From contig RIAZ01000004.1 of assembly GCA_003762615.1 (NCBI GenBank), positions 62,001-126,000 on the forward strand: a DNA stretch of 64,000 nt, read 5' to 3'. Source of the DNA: Muribaculaceae bacterium Isolate-037 (Harlan). GTDB taxonomy: Bacteria; Bacteroidota; Bacteroidia; Bacteroidales; Muribaculaceae. The position numbers were made by a program, and so were the translations under genes. Position 1 is the stretch's first letter. The number at the start of each line of letters is the position of its first letter. The notes under the pieces were generated by a model. That model ran no database searches. It saw nothing but the letters and a program-made list of their open reading frames with translations, and was not told the origin of the DNA. This document shows, in pieces, positions 45,578-55,652 of the stretch.

Positions 45578-47080
45578 TTATCCGCAATGCCAGTATTTTC
45601 TGACAATCTCCATCATCTCTTCGGGCTTGCCGGATAGAGATTCACGTAGATCTCCATCATTGAAGGATGACAACTTTGCAATAATGCCGTCAATAAGCTG
45701 TGGCGAGAATATTCCACGCTCTTCGAAAATCTCGCGTTGACCTGCAAGTGCTTTTGCGGATGCGACACAACTGTCGGGCAATGATTTCAACTGAGCAAGT
45801 TTCTCTTTATTCTCATCGTTGTGTATGTTCACGCTCACGTAGAGGTCGTCAGCCCTATCAAGGGCGTTCTCCATCTCAAATCCAGTGCGGGCAGCCACAA
45901 CCATAGCCGCAATGAGCTGATATATGTCGGCTGAACAGTCGGCACTTCTTAGTTCTACAGTCTGTTTCTGAGGTGGAGTTGAGATGCAGTCATTTTCAAG
46001 CGGATTGGCAATAGAGCACATATCGTTTTCGCCGGTCCATCCGAGAGGTACCCTTACGAGCACCGACCTGTTGCGGTCGCCCCAACATATAGAAGTGGGA
46101 GCTTCTTGATGAGGAACGAGCCGGAAGTAGCTTGTGGGCACCTTATTCCCCATTGCAGTTATAGCATCGGCATGCTCCAGGATTCCAACAATCGCTTTTT
46201 TTGCAATATCGCTCAGAACTCCATTTTCAGTCATCATATTCCGGTTGCCCTTCATTATCTTGAAATGGATATGCAGTCCACTTCCAGCTTTCCCGGCAGT
46301 GATTTTAGGCGCAAACGTCACGTCATATCCTTTCTTTGCAGCGAGAGTACGTATTATCCATTTTGCAATCATCAGATTGTCGGCAGCCAATTGTGCCGGC
46401 ACCGGAAGAAATTCAATCTCATTCTGCTCATATATCATTCCATCAATGGTGAAGTTACCCACCTCGTTGTGCCCGTATTTTATCTGCCCACCAGATTCGG
46501 CGATAAGATTCATACATTCCACACGGAAATCATTGAACTTCGCGTATGGAGCGGATTCGTGGTATCCTTTCTGGTCGTTGGCATGGAACAGACCGGTGTC
46601 TTCGGATATTACATAATATTCCAATTCCCCCATAGCATAGAAATCCATTCCGGTTACTTCATGGAAAGATTCACAGGCCTTTCTAAGAGTGTATTCCGGA
46701 GAAGAATGTAGAGGCAATCCTTCTTTGTTGAAGAATGATGCCAGCATTGTGAGTGTGGGTATCTCAGCAAAAGGATCGACGAAAGCTGTAGCATATCTCG
46801 GAATCACGTATAGGTCGCTGTTGCCTGCTTCAATGAATGGGAATAGGCTTGACCCGTCGACACGCTCACCGTATGTCAGAATTGAATCAAGATATTCTTC
46901 AGAGTTGATTACAAAATTTAATGTCTTGAGTCGGTTGTCATCGGCAGGATACATGAAGTTGATCATACGGATGCCGTTTTCTTTTACAAAACGGATGAGA
47001 TCCGTTTTCCTTATTTGATCCGGGACTTTCTTAAGGAATTGCACCACTTTGTTCGGATTTAGATTTAAGGTATTGTCCAT
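45578..47080 (-). CDS. glnA: Type I-like glutamine synthetase
   Basis: The product has 500 residues. It shows an N-terminal beta-grasp domain (about 15-110) and the catalytic domain with MGELEYYVIS, the ATP/glutamate segment TAGKAGSGLHIHFK, and RLVPHQEAPTSICWGDRN. It ligates glutamate and ammonia using ATP. The adenylylation signature of the GSI-beta subtype (NLYDLP) is not present at the expected place, so direct feedback or transcriptional control is likelier. A second, type III enzyme is at 61691. A promoter is visible at 47169-47199. Confidence 0.85.
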   Translation of the reverse strand: MDNTLNLNPNKVVQFLKKVPDQIRKTDLIRFVKENGIRMINFMYPADDNRLKTLNFVINSEEYLDSILTYGERVDGSSLFPFIEAGNSDLYVIPRYATAFVDPFAEIPTLTMLASFFNKEGLPLHSSPEYTLRKACESFHEVTGMDFYAMGELEYYVISEDTGLFHANDQKGYHESAPYAKFNDFRVECMNLIAESGGQIKYGHNEVGNFTIDGMIYEQNEIEFLPVPAQLAADNLMIAKWIIRTLAAKKGYDVTFAPKITAGKAGSGLHIHFKIMKGNRNMMTENGVLSDIAKKAIVGILEHADAITAMGNKVPTSYFRLVPHQEAPTSICWGDRNRSVLVRVPLGWTGENDMCSIANPLENDCISTPPQKQTVELRSADCSADIYQLIAAMVVAARTGFEMENALDRADDLYVSVNIHNDENKEKLAQLKSLPDSCVASAKALAGQREIFEERGIFSPQLIDGIIAKLSSFNDGDLRESLSGKPEEMMEIVRKYWHCG

Positions 47081-47168
47081 ACAGTTGGTAATTAAATTGG
47101 GTTTAAAAAGTAGCCTGAAATATTAAGGCATATTTATTTTCCGAAAACGTCATTCGGAAAGAGCGCTG

Positions 47169-47199
47169 CAAATATAGGCATAAGTTGGAATGTGGCAAA
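47169..47199 (-). promoter_or_regulatory. Bacteroidetes-type promoter for the type I-like glutamine synthetase
   Basis: On the minus strand TTTG (47199-47196), 19 bp, then TATATTTG (47176-47169) match the consensus; the leader is about 80 bases. The rest of the 47081-47468 interval is AT-rich with no gene seen; the plus-strand promoter of trxA was not identified with confidence. Confidence 0.65.
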
Positions 47200-47468
47200 A
47201 TTTTATAATGGGAAATAGTATTAAAATTTGTGAATTATGACAATGTGACAGATGTTTTGTATGAATTTATGCTCTTTTGGAGAGGTGCGGAGTTTATTTA
47301 ATAAGAATATATCGATATTATAGCATTTTGATAAGATGCCGGATCGTGTTGTCTGTTGGGGGATGTGGTTGCCGGCTTGGAACATACATAAACAAAATGA
47401 AGGCACAAGCGTTAACAATAATAGAAAGTCCGAAAGGATATTGATGAGAATTAAAAATAATCTTAATT

Positions 47469-47765
47469 ATGGAAAAATTTGAAGACATAATCAATTCAGA
47501 GAAACCTGTGCTCGTGGATTTCTTCGCGACATGGTGTGGACCATGTAAAATGATGCATCCAATATTGGAGGAGCTTCATGACAGAATCGGCGATAAGGCA
47601 AGAATAATAAAGGTGGATATTGATCAAAATCAGAATTTGGCATCATTCTATAATGTCAGGTCAGTACCGACGTTGATGGTATTTAAGAATGGCAATATAG
47701 AATGGCGAGAGTCAGGAGTTCAACAGGCAGCGAAATTAGAGCAGATTCTTTCTCTGTATTATTGA
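47469..47765 (+). CDS. trxA: Thioredoxin
   Basis: The product has 98 residues, slightly short for a bacterial thioredoxin (about 105). The active site FFATWCGPCKMMHPIL has the standard CGPC dithiol, and the cis-proline segment RSVPTLMVFKNG is present. It reduces protein disulfides in the cytoplasm. There is no signal peptide. It stands alone, with a divergent upstream gene, and ends at the hairpin 47810-47839. Confidence 0.94.
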   Translation: MEKFEDIINSEKPVLVDFFATWCGPCKMMHPILEELHDRIGDKARIIKVDIDQNQNLASFYNVRSVPTLMVFKNGNIEWRESGVQQAAKLEQILSLYY

Positions 47766-47809
47766 TCCCAATATGGGTAATTGAGAGAATATTTGGATTT
47801 GAAATATCT

Positions 47810-47839
47810 AAAGCACCTCGGCATAAGTCGGGGTGCTTT
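47810..47839 (+). terminator. Rho-independent terminator after trxA
   Basis: AAAGCACC (47810-47817) pairs with GGTGCTTT (47832-47839), followed by a T-rich run. Confidence 0.8.
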
Positions 47840-47899
47840 TGTATTATTCCGGATTATGTCTTATCTTTGTAAGGTGAAGTTTAACCAACTGTTATCAGT

Positions 47900-48688
47900 A
47901 TGAGTAGAAATACGCTTATTATGAATAAATTAAAGACTATAATTGTATCGTGTGTCTTGTTGTTGGGTGCATTTAATGTTTTTGCAGGCACTTTTAATAA
48001 TGAGAATCTTCATTACGTGATATCGTATAAATGGGGTCTTATTCATAAGGATGCGGGAGAGGCGGTCTTGTCGCTTAAGAATCAAGGTGACTTTTATCAG
48101 TTGCGTCTTGTAGGTAAGACCAAGCCATGGGCTGATAAATTTTATCAGGTGCGTGACACGTTGAGCGGGAAACTGAAGAAGGATGGACTGAAACCGCTGA
48201 CATATACGAAGGTGGCTCATGAAAAAGGGAAATATAGCAGGGATGATATCAAGTATATCTATTCCGGAAATTCTGTTGATGGGCATGCCAAAAGAGTGCG
48301 TCAGAAGAAGGATGGCAGCATAACCTCTTCGGAAAAGAAACTGTCAGGGACATGGCCTGTGTATGACATGCTAAGTGTATTCTATTTTTTGAGAAACATA
48401 GATTATGCCCGTCTGAAAAATAATCAGGTGGTAACGGCAACGGTATTTTCCGGATCAAAGGTGGAGTCAATCACGATAAGATGCGTAGGGGAGGAGCGTA
48501 TAAAACTTCGGGATAAGAGCGAGCGTGATGCCTATCACATAAAATTTAAATTTACGCAAGCAGGCAAAAAGAAGTCGAGTGATGATATCGACACCTGGAT
48601 ATCTACGGATAGCTCACATATACCGTTGCTTGTAGTGGGAAGTCTACCTGTCGGACAAGTAAAATGTTATTATGTAGGAGGGAAGTGA
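47900..48688 (+). CDS. DUF3108 periplasmic protein
   Basis: The product has 262 residues from the first ATG; the ATG at 47921 gives a cleaner signal peptide (KLKTIIVSCVLLLGAFNVFA). The mature protein is a beta-rich single domain with the DUF3108 pattern ENLHYVISYKWGLIHKDAG, KLKKDGLKPLTYTKVAHEKG and DIDTWISTDSSHIPLLV. The family is periplasmic with no assigned reaction. It stands alone between the trxA terminator and a 21-bp hairpin. Function unknown. Confidence 0.85.
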   Translation: MSRNTLIMNKLKTIIVSCVLLLGAFNVFAGTFNNENLHYVISYKWGLIHKDAGEAVLSLKNQGDFYQLRLVGKTKPWADKFYQVRDTLSGKLKKDGLKPLTYTKVAHEKGKYSRDDIKYIYSGNSVDGHAKRVRQKKDGSITSSEKKLSGTWPVYDMLSVFYFLRNIDYARLKNNQVVTATVFSGSKVESITIRCVGEERIKLRDKSERDAYHIKFKFTQAGKKKSSDDIDTWISTDSSHIPLLVVGSLPVGQVKCYYVGGK

Positions 48689-48696
48689 TTTGATTC

Positions 48697-48748
48697 AATA
48701 ATAATCGCCCGATATGAAACTGAGATATCATATCGGGCGATTATTATT
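48697..48748. terminator. Strong bidirectional terminator
   Basis: A perfect 21-bp stem (48697-48717 with 48728-48748) with a 10-base loop separates the DUF3108 gene from the convergent metallo-hydrolase gene and touches the stop codon of the latter. Confidence 0.9.
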
Positions 48749-49391
48749 AATTGTTGAGATATGGATTATGTTGTCTTTCTTGTGCAATAGTGGTGTGTGG
48801 TCCATGCCCCGGATAGACTATTGTCTGCGGAGGTAGAGTCAATAACCGTGACCTTATGCTTGATATCAATTGATCGTAATCTCCTCCGGGAAGGTCGGTC
48901 CTACCGATACTTCCTGAGAAAAGAGCATCCCCCACAATGACAAAATTGTCTTTCTCATCGTATAATGCCACGCTCCCCTGTGAATGCCCTGGTACGCAGA
49001 TGACTTTTAACTCACCATTGCCGATCTTTATGATTTCACCATCATGCAGATATTCCGAAATCTCAACGTTTTTGAAACGTTCGGGTAGTCCAAACATCTG
49101 AGCCTGTAGTAGCATTCTTTCACCAAGCGGACGATCAAGCTCATGAGCAAGAACGGGGACATTATATTTATCCTTCAGGAATTCGTTTCCTACGGCATGA
49201 TCTATGTGCAGATGGGTGTTTATGACGTATTTCACGCTGAGTTTGTTCCTGTCGATAAAATCCACAATGGCATTTTCTTCCTTACAGTTGGTCATGCCCG
49301 GATCAATTATGGCACAACATCTTGTGTCGGGGTCATACACCACGTAAGAATTGATGCCGAAGATTGCAAATTGAAATATAGCTACTTTCAT
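48747..49391 (-). CDS. Metallo-beta-lactamase-fold hydrolase, glyoxalase II-like
   Basis: The product has 214 residues. The dinuclear metal site is visible: THLHIDHAVGNEF (HxHxDH), CVPGHSQGS (His), GDALFSGSIGRTDL (bridging Asp) and VYPGHGPHTT (His). The compact form resembles YcbL/GloB-like hydrolases that act on thioesters such as S-lactoylglutathione. It lacks the C-terminal substrate domain of classical GloB. Substrate unknown. It is cytoplasmic, and rsmG ends 116 bp upstream on the same strand. Confidence 0.88.
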   Translation of the reverse strand: MKVAIFQFAIFGINSYVVYDPDTRCCAIIDPGMTNCKEENAIVDFIDRNKLSVKYVINTHLHIDHAVGNEFLKDKYNVPVLAHELDRPLGERMLLQAQMFGLPERFKNVEISEYLHDGEIIKIGNGELKVICVPGHSQGSVALYDEKDNFVIVGDALFSGSIGRTDLPGGDYDQLISSIRSRLLTLPPQTIVYPGHGPHTTIAQERQHNPYLNN

Positions 49392-49507
49392 AATAAATGA
49401 AGATTACTGGTTTGATAATTTTCGAAGGATGGAATGTCTGTGCATCTCCCTACCTCTTGAATGGAGAGATTGAAGGTGGGGTTTGGAAGACTGACAGATA
49501 TTGCCCC

Positions 49508-50131
49508 TTACACAATAGTATAAACAATTTTTTTTGAATCAAAGAATGGCTCATCAAAATAATTATTGATATTTATAATTTCAGATCTATCCTTTAGGGG
49601 CATTATCTCGTGGGTGAGATCTCCGCCCTTGAGGGTGATTATGCCATTTGGGATTGCATTTTTCTGTACGTTTGAGATATTCTTTTTTGCAAGCCTCACG
49701 AGATCCGGTTGTGGCATTACAGCTCGGCTGACCACGAAGTCAAATAGCCGGTGGCATTCTCCGGAATCACCATGTTGTGTGGATACATTTTTCATACCTA
49801 TAGCTTCAGCAATTTCGTTTGCCACACGCATTTTCTTCCCTATCCGGTCGATGAGATGGAAATGCACGTCGGGGAATAAAACAGCTAATGGAATCCCGGG
49901 GAATCCTCCACCTGATCCGAAATCCATAATTTCAGATCCATCGGAGAATTTTATGAATTTTGCGATTGCAAGGGAATGCAATATGTGGTTGATCTCTATA
50001 TTAGATATATCTTTTCGGGAGATCACGTTTATTTTCTCATTCCATTCCGCGTAGAGTGGAATCATTCGGTTGAACTGATCTATCTGAAGATCGGAGAGAT
50101 TCGGGAAATATTTTAAAATATGCTCAATCAT
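49508..50131 (-). CDS. rsmG: 16S rRNA (guanine-527-N7) methyltransferase
   Basis: The product has 207 residues starting at MIEHILKYFP; an upstream in-frame ATG at 50161 adds ten residues but the family normally begins near the ILKYFP segment. The SAM-binding site is clear: IMDFGSGGGFPGIPLAVLFP, then HLIDRIGKKMRV, and the catalytic-side VVSRAVMP. It uses SAM to methylate G527 in the 530 loop. The N-terminal WNEKINVISRKD segment is typical of RsmG. Confidence 0.94.
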   Translation of the reverse strand: MIEHILKYFPNLSDLQIDQFNRMIPLYAEWNEKINVISRKDISNIEINHILHSLAIAKFIKFSDGSEIMDFGSGGGFPGIPLAVLFPDVHFHLIDRIGKKMRVANEIAEAIGMKNVSTQHGDSGECHRLFDFVVSRAVMPQPDLVRLAKKNISNVQKNAIPNGIITLKGGDLTHEIMPLKDRSEIININNYFDEPFFDSKKIVYTIV

Positions 50132-50240
50132 GTTGTAATAAGGGATGAGATGTTTTTGCAAAATTAATGAAGAATAATCAAATGTGCAACGGATATGCGT
50201 ACAGGTTTTGCTATCGTTAAAATATTATTTTGAGAATAAA

Positions 50241-50272
50241 TTTGCACAATCAAAGTTAAAATAGTAATTTCG
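50241..50272 (+). promoter_or_regulatory. Bacteroidetes-type promoter for the DUF3127 gene
   Basis: TTTG (50241-50244), 20 bp, TAATTTCG (50265-50272): close to consensus. The leader would be about 150 bases. Confidence 0.55.
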
Positions 50273-50425
50273 CAGACTAAGTGAGGCGTAGTAAATGATT
50301 AAGGCACTATCATACTGCCATTTTCATTATGTCTTCTTAATTCTGGACATTAAATAATTCGCTTTGGGATTCGACTTGGTGTTGGATATACGTCTGGTCG
50401 GACAAGAAGCAAAACTAAAAATAAA

Positions 50426-50833
50426 ATGGAAATAGAAGGAAAAATAATTCTGGATCTTGGAATCCAGTCGGGAACTTCAAAGGCCGGGAATCCGTGGAAG
50501 AAGAGAGAGATGGTTCTTGAGACTTTCGGAGCATATCCCCGTAAGGTGAAATTTCATATATTCGGAGATCGTGTAGACAATATTCACTTGGAGCCAGGTA
50601 GGGATTATGTCCTTTCATGTGATCTGGAGAGCCGAGAATTCAATGGACGTTGGTATACAGACGTCAACGTATATCAGGCACGCGATTATATGGCACCTGT
50701 GCAGAATCCTGCCCCACAAATGCCATCATACGGCGCACCTCAGCAGCCAGCTGCTCCAGCATTTGGCGCTCCAGCCACACAGCCGGCATTTACCGCATCT
50801 CCGGCTTCAAGCGATGAGGATCTCCCATTTTGA
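50426..50833 (+). CDS. DUF3127 protein with SSB-like acidic C-terminal tip
   Basis: The product has 135 residues. Residues 1-90 form the DUF3127 domain, a small beta-barrel of OB-like rhythm (EGKIILDLGIQSGTS, REMVLETFGAYPRKVKFHIF). A Pro/Ala/Gln-rich linker follows, and the end is SSDEDLPF, close to the acidic tip of SSB proteins (DDDIPF) that recruits DNA repair proteins. Function in the literature is not assigned; a nucleic-acid role is inferred from layout. It has its own promoter and a strong hairpin at 50858-50896. Confidence 0.85.
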   Translation: MEIEGKIILDLGIQSGTSKAGNPWKKREMVLETFGAYPRKVKFHIFGDRVDNIHLEPGRDYVLSCDLESREFNGRWYTDVNVYQARDYMAPVQNPAPQMPSYGAPQQPAAPAFGAPATQPAFTASPASSDEDLPF

Positions 50834-50857
50834 TAAACGCGCCGATTTAGGCATGCC

Positions 50858-50896
50858 AAACAGATTCGCCAATTTATAAGATTGGCGAATCTGTTT
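50858..50896 (+). terminator. Terminator after DUF3127 gene
   Basis: A 16-bp perfect stem (50858-50873 with 50881-50896), 7-base loop, ending in T residues. Beyond it, 50897-51064 shows no gene. Confidence 0.85.
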
Positions 50897-51064
50897 TATG
50901 ATTAGATGAAGTTTAGGCAACTTCAATAAGTCAATAGCCGTGGCATATTGAATAAAATTGCCGGAGACAATTTAGCTCCATCTTCCAATTATATTTGGAA
51001 ATCGTAGTTTCGTAGACTAAGGATGTTCAAATGTTTGTAAAAACGATGATTTTAGGCTGATATA

Positions 51065-51096
51065 TTTGTCTATTTCATTGATTTTTTGTAATTTTG
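51065..51096 (+). promoter_or_regulatory. Bacteroidetes-type promoter for the glycogen genes
   Basis: TTTG (51065-51068), 20 bp, TAATTTTG (51089-51096): a perfect consensus match. The leader is about 140 bases before the synthase start. Confidence 0.7.
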
Positions 51097-51242
51097 TCGC
51101 GAATACGATAAATAAATCTTATTCATATAGACTTATTTGTCAATATGATAAAGGATTCCTATATGGATAAGATAATTATGAATTGCTTAACAGTGAAAGG
51201 TTTAGATTCACTTGTCGCAGGTAAAAAAGATTAAAAAAGATT

Positions 51243-52907
51243 ATGCAGAAAGACATGCGATCATGTCGCGACGGTATTAACCTCCTGATGGAGACCAGTT
51301 GGGAAGTGTGTAACAAAATCGGGGGCATTTACACGGTGCTTTCCACGAAAGCCAGGGTTCTTCAGGCAAAATACGGCGATCGGCTGATATTTATCGGTCC
51401 GGATGTATGGACAGAAGAAAATAGCTCTCCATATTTCGTAGAAAGGAAAACGTTGTTGAAGCAGGCCGCTTCCAAGCTTAAATTGCCATACGATATTTCG
51501 ATTCGAGTGGGTCGATGGAACATTCCGGGTTCACCTCAGGTTATTCTTGTAAAATTTGATGGAGTATATTCTCAGCTTAATTCCATATTCGGCAAGATGT
51601 GGGAGCTTTATGGTGTGAACTCTATGAATGCATACGGAGATTATCATGAAGGATGTGCGTTTGCAGTGGCGTCAGCTATAGTAATGAAGTCGCTTGCCGA
51701 ACATCTTAAAGTGGAGAAGAATACAGTGACTGCCCATTTCAATGAATGGACCACAGGCATGGGACTTTTGTATCTTAAAATGATCATGCCTCAGGTCGCC
51801 ACATTATTTACCACTCACGCAACGAGCATCGGAAGAAGTATCTGTGGTAATGGCAAACCTCTCTATGATTATTTCTCTGGCTATAACGGAGATCAAATGG
51901 CGCGTGAACTCAATATGGAGGCAAAACATTCTCTTGAAAAGACTTGTGCGCACGAGGCGGATTGCTTTACGGCAGTGAGTGATCTGACAGCTGATGAATG
52001 TGAGCAGTTGCTTGATATCCGTCCGCAGGTGGTGACGCCCAACGGCTTTGAACCGGATTTTGTGCCCGGAAGTAAGAAGGCAAATTCGTTGAGAAAGTCG
52101 GGACGCTCACAGCTTCTTGCTATTGCAGGGTCCCTAAAGGGGAAGAAATTTGCAGACGACACGGTAATAGTGGCGACTTCCGGACGTAATGAATATCGCA
52201 ATAAAGGACTTGACTTGTTTCTTGATTCACTCGTGAAACTTGAGGAGGAGTCTCCAAACAGGCAGATCCTTGCACTTGTACTTGTGCCGGCATGGGTGAA
52301 AGAGCCTTCTCTTCAACTTCTTGCATCAATGAAGAATGGCGAACCTGTTGACGGGGCTCCGGACTATATGACACATCGACTGAACAATGAGGACAGCGAT
52401 TGTATTACGTGTCGGGTTCGTGATCTTGAGGCACAGGGTAAACTTAAAGGGAATGTCTCGGTGGTATATGTGCCCTGTTATCTTGACGGGAATGATGGAA
52501 TCGTCAATATCTCATATTATGATATCCTTCCGGCACTTGATATGACTGTATTCCCGTCGTATTACGAGCCATGGGGCTATACACCTCTTGAGAGTGTTGC
52601 GTTTGGCAAGCCTACGGTCACTACAGATAAGAGTGGCTTCGGACAGTGGGTGCTTTCGAATTTTGAGAATTCTATTCCGGCATGTGGCGTAAGGGTGGTT
52701 GGACGAACAGATTCCAATTATGATGAAGCTGCCGCAGCTATTGCCACCGAGCTAAAGAAATATAGCGAGATGGATTCCAAAGAGGAGAAGAAAGCATCCG
52801 CGGCAGCAACGGCAACGTCAGTCAAGGCAGACTGGAAATTTTTTGTAGAGGAATATTACAAGGCGTTTCAAGTAGCAGCAAGCAACAGAGACGCTCGTCA
52901 AAAATAA
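51243..52907 (+). CDS. Glycogen synthase, eukaryote-like (GT3) form
   Basis: The product has 554 residues. The N-terminus METSWEVCNKIGGIYTVLS resembles the EVANKVGGIYTV signature of eukaryotic GT3 glycogen synthases rather than the KxGGL of bacterial GlgA (GT5). The C-terminal half has the retaining GT-B end (FPSYYEPWGYTPLESVAFG). It transfers glucose from a nucleotide sugar to glycogen. The C-terminal KEEKKASAAATATS stretch is a low-complexity region, then a short helix. It is 27 bp upstream of the phosphorylase in the same unit. Cytoplasmic. Confidence 0.88.
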   Translation: MQKDMRSCRDGINLLMETSWEVCNKIGGIYTVLSTKARVLQAKYGDRLIFIGPDVWTEENSSPYFVERKTLLKQAASKLKLPYDISIRVGRWNIPGSPQVILVKFDGVYSQLNSIFGKMWELYGVNSMNAYGDYHEGCAFAVASAIVMKSLAEHLKVEKNTVTAHFNEWTTGMGLLYLKMIMPQVATLFTTHATSIGRSICGNGKPLYDYFSGYNGDQMARELNMEAKHSLEKTCAHEADCFTAVSDLTADECEQLLDIRPQVVTPNGFEPDFVPGSKKANSLRKSGRSQLLAIAGSLKGKKFADDTVIVATSGRNEYRNKGLDLFLDSLVKLEEESPNRQILALVLVPAWVKEPSLQLLASMKNGEPVDGAPDYMTHRLNNEDSDCITCRVRDLEAQGKLKGNVSVVYVPCYLDGNDGIVNISYYDILPALDMTVFPSYYEPWGYTPLESVAFGKPTVTTDKSGFGQWVLSNFENSIPACGVRVVGRTDSNYDEAAAAIATELKKYSEMDSKEEKKASAAATATSVKADWKFFVEEYYKAFQVAASNRDARQK

Positions 52908-52934
52908 AAAACACAACCTTATAATATTATAACG

Positions 52935-55502
52935 ATGAAACTTCAGGTAAGCAATACAAATGAGCCGGTGTGGCGTAGCCTCACCGTGAGCGCTCAGCTC
53001 CCCAAGGATCTGAAAGCTCTTGAGGAACTTTCTAAAAACTTGTGGTGGGTATGGAACAGTGAAGGAAAAAACTTGTTCCGTGATCTGGATCATGATCTAT
53101 GGCGCAAGGTGGGAGAGAATCCAGTGATGCTTCTCCAGCAGATCAGTTCAAAGCGTCTTGAGGAGATCCTTGCAGATGAGCACATGATGGAACGTATCAA
53201 TTCCACTTATGCTGCATTCAAGGAGTATATGAGTAAGCCAATGCGTGACGATATTCCGTCAGTGGCATATTTCTCAATGGAGTATGGTCTTTGCAATTGC
53301 TTGAAAATCTATTCCGGCGGTCTTGGAGTACTTGCCGGCGACTATATCAAGCAGGCATCAGACAGCCGTGTGCCAATGACCGCAGTCGGTTTCCTATATC
53401 GCTATGGTTATTTTGCACAGTCTCTGTCAATGGATGGCCAGCAGATTGCCAACTATGAACCCCAGAATTTCGATCAGCTACCTATAGAGGCAGTTCTTGG
53501 AGAGGATGGTCTGCCGATGATTCTTGAAGTGCCGTTCCCCGGCAGAATCATATATTGCCATGTATGGCGTGTCAATGTGGGCAGAATGAATCTCTATCTT
53601 CTTGATACTGATTTTGACATGAACTCCGAGTATGACCGCCCGATCACTCATAAATTGTATGGTGGCGACTGGGAGAACCGTATGAAGCAGGAATATCTTC
53701 TCGGCATCGGCGGTATCTATATGCTGAATCGTCTTGGTATCCATACAGATATCTATCATGCAAATGAGGGTCATGCAGCATTGCTCAATCTCCAGCGTCT
53801 TGTTGATTACGTGCAGAAGGAGAATCTTCCGTTCAACGTGGCTCTTGAGGTGGTTCGTGCAAGCTCACTCTACACAGTTCATACTCCGGTTCCGGCAGGT
53901 CATGACTACTTTGAGGAGAGCCTTCTTGGTAAGTATCTTGGTGAGTATCCTGCAAAACTCGGAATCTCATGGAATGATCTTATCAACATGGGTAGAGAGA
54001 ACCCCGACACACCGGAGCGTTTCTCAATGAGTGTATTTGCACTTAACACATGCCAGGAGGCAAATGGCGTAAGCTGGCTTCATGGAGAGGTATCCAAGAA
54101 GATGTTTGCAGGTGTATGGAAGGGCTATGGACCGGAAGAGAGCCACGTGAAATACGTGACTAACGGTGTGCACATGCCGACATGGGCAGCATCAGAATGG
54201 AAATCATTCTATGGCGACAAACTCGGCGAGCAACTTTTTGAGGATCAGAGCAATCCGGATGCATGGAAGGGCATTTTCAATGTGCCGGATGATGAGATCT
54301 GGAATATGCGAATGACTCTCAAGAACAAATTCATCAACTTTGTAAAGAGAGATTTCAAGGAGAAATGGCTCAAAAACCAGGGAGATCCGGGTGCAGTAGT
54401 CAATATTCTTGAGAAGATTAATCCGAATGCACTTATCATCGGTTTTGCCCGTCGTTTCGCAACCTATAAGCGTGCTCACCTTCTCTTTACCGATCTTGAC
54501 CGTCTTGCTAAGATTGTGAACAACGAGAAATATCCTGTTCAGTTCATATTCTCAGGAAAGGCTCACCCGGCAGATGGCGCAGGTCAGGGTCTGATCAAGA
54601 GAATCATAGAGATTTCAAAGATGCCTCAGTTCCTTGGCAAGATTATCTTCCTCGAAGACTATAACATGATTGTTGCCAAGCGTCTTGTCAGCGGCGTTGA
54701 TATCTGGTTGAACACTCCGACTCGTCCTCTTGAGGCTTCCGGCACATCAGGAGAGAAAGCCGAGATGAACGGTGTCCTTAACTTCTCAGTTCTTGACGGC
54801 TGGTGGTATGAGGGCTATAAGTTTGATGAGCTTGCAGGCTGGGCACTTACTGAGAAGCGCACATTTACAGATCAGGGTCAGCAGGACCGTCTTGATGCTG
54901 CGACTATCTATTCTATGCTTGAGAATGAGATCGTACCCCTTTACTTTAATAAGAATTATAAGGGATACAGCCCTGAATGGATTGATAGAATCAAACGTTC
55001 GATTGCACACATCGCACCTCACTTCACAATGAAGCGTCAGCTTGATGATTATATCGATCGTCTTTACGTGCCGGAAGCAGACCGTGCAGCCGAGATCAAG
55101 AAAGACAACTATGCCAAGGCTCGTGAGATCGTGGCATGGAAAGAGAATGTGGCTTCAAAGTGGAACCAGGTGGAGATTGTCAATGTTGACATCAAGGAGA
55201 ACTCTGTAGGTAATGGTGCCGCCCGCACCGGCAATCCGATCGAGGTAAGCTGTGTCATCGACACTAAGGGTCTTGGTGATGCAATTGGAGTAGAGGTTGT
55301 GAAATATCGTGATCATGACGGTACAAGCGAGTTTGCAGGTACAGAACCTCTGACCATAGTCAAGAAAGAGGGGAATGTATATACCTACGATCTGAAGACG
55401 GAGCTTGACACAGCAGGCGTATTCCGCTATTCACTCCGTATGTATCCCAACAATCCTGATCTTCCTCATCGTCAGGACTTCGCATATACCCGCTGGTTCT
55501 AA
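52935..55502 (+). CDS. glgP: Alpha-glucan (glycogen) phosphorylase
   Basis: The product has 855 residues of the form with an N-terminal DUF3417-like helical domain ([20 protein letters not shown]). The catalytic body has [12 protein letters not shown], the active-site TNGVHMPTW, and the PLP region [18 protein letters not shown] with the PLP lysine in GEK. It releases glucose-1-phosphate from glycogen ends. The C-terminal 100 residues form an extra beta domain typical of this subfamily. It is second in the glycogen operon, so synthesis and breakdown are co-transcribed. A hairpin at 55526-55558 follows. Confidence 0.94.
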   Translation: MKLQVSNTNEPVWRSLTVSAQLPKDLKALEELSKNLWWVWNSEGKNLFRDLDHDLWRKVGENPVMLLQQISSKRLEEILADEHMMERINSTYAAFKEYMSKPMRDDIPSVAYFSMEYGLCNCLKIYSGGLGVLAGDYIKQASDSRVPMTAVGFLYRYGYFAQSLSMDGQQIANYEPQNFDQLPIEAVLGEDGLPMILEVPFPGRIIYCHVWRVNVGRMNLYLLDTDFDMNSEYDRPITHKLYGGDWENRMKQEYLLGIGGIYMLNRLGIHTDIYHANEGHAALLNLQRLVDYVQKENLPFNVALEVVRASSLYTVHTPVPAGHDYFEESLLGKYLGEYPAKLGISWNDLINMGRENPDTPERFSMSVFALNTCQEANGVSWLHGEVSKKMFAGVWKGYGPEESHVKYVTNGVHMPTWAASEWKSFYGDKLGEQLFEDQSNPDAWKGIFNVPDDEIWNMRMTLKNKFINFVKRDFKEKWLKNQGDPGAVVNILEKINPNALIIGFARRFATYKRAHLLFTDLDRLAKIVNNEKYPVQFIFSGKAHPADGAGQGLIKRIIEISKMPQFLGKIIFLEDYNMIVAKRLVSGVDIWLNTPTRPLEASGTSGEKAEMNGVLNFSVLDGWWYEGYKFDELAGWALTEKRTFTDQGQQDRLDAATIYSMLENEIVPLYFNKNYKGYSPEWIDRIKRSIAHIAPHFTMKRQLDDYIDRLYVPEADRAAEIKKDNYAKAREIVAWKENVASKWNQVEIVNVDIKENSVGNGAARTGNPIEVSCVIDTKGLGDAIGVEVVKYRDHDGTSEFAGTEPLTIVKKEGNVYTYDLKTELDTAGVFRYSLRMYPNNPDLPHRQDFAYTRWF

Positions 55503-55525
55503 CCGATAGGTTTGCATAAATAAAG

Positions 55526-55558
55526 ATCTCCCGGCTATCCATAGGATGGTCGGGAGAT
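55526..55558 (+). terminator. Terminator after glgP
   Basis: Stem of about 15 bp (55526-55540 with 55544-55558, ATCTCCCG/CGGGAGAT outer part), 3-base loop, followed by T residues. Confidence 0.85.
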
Positions 55559-55602
55559 TTTTGTATAATTGGATTTAATATGATTAGATTCTTGCATAAA
55601 AT

Positions 55603-55628
55603 AAAGGGACAGCTTTTGCTGCCCCTTT
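55603..55628 (-). terminator. Terminator for the EF-G2-like gene
   Basis: On the minus strand an 11-bp stem with one mismatch (55603-55613 with 55618-55628) and a short loop is followed by a T-rich run. Confidence 0.75.
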
Positions 55629-55652
55629 TGACACAATTGGTCAGTGGTTGAG

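Noticed and set aside
49397..49537. 46-codon plus-strand ORF between the hydrolase gene and rsmG
   Set aside because: It runs into rsmG on the opposite strand, and no RBS or family was seen.
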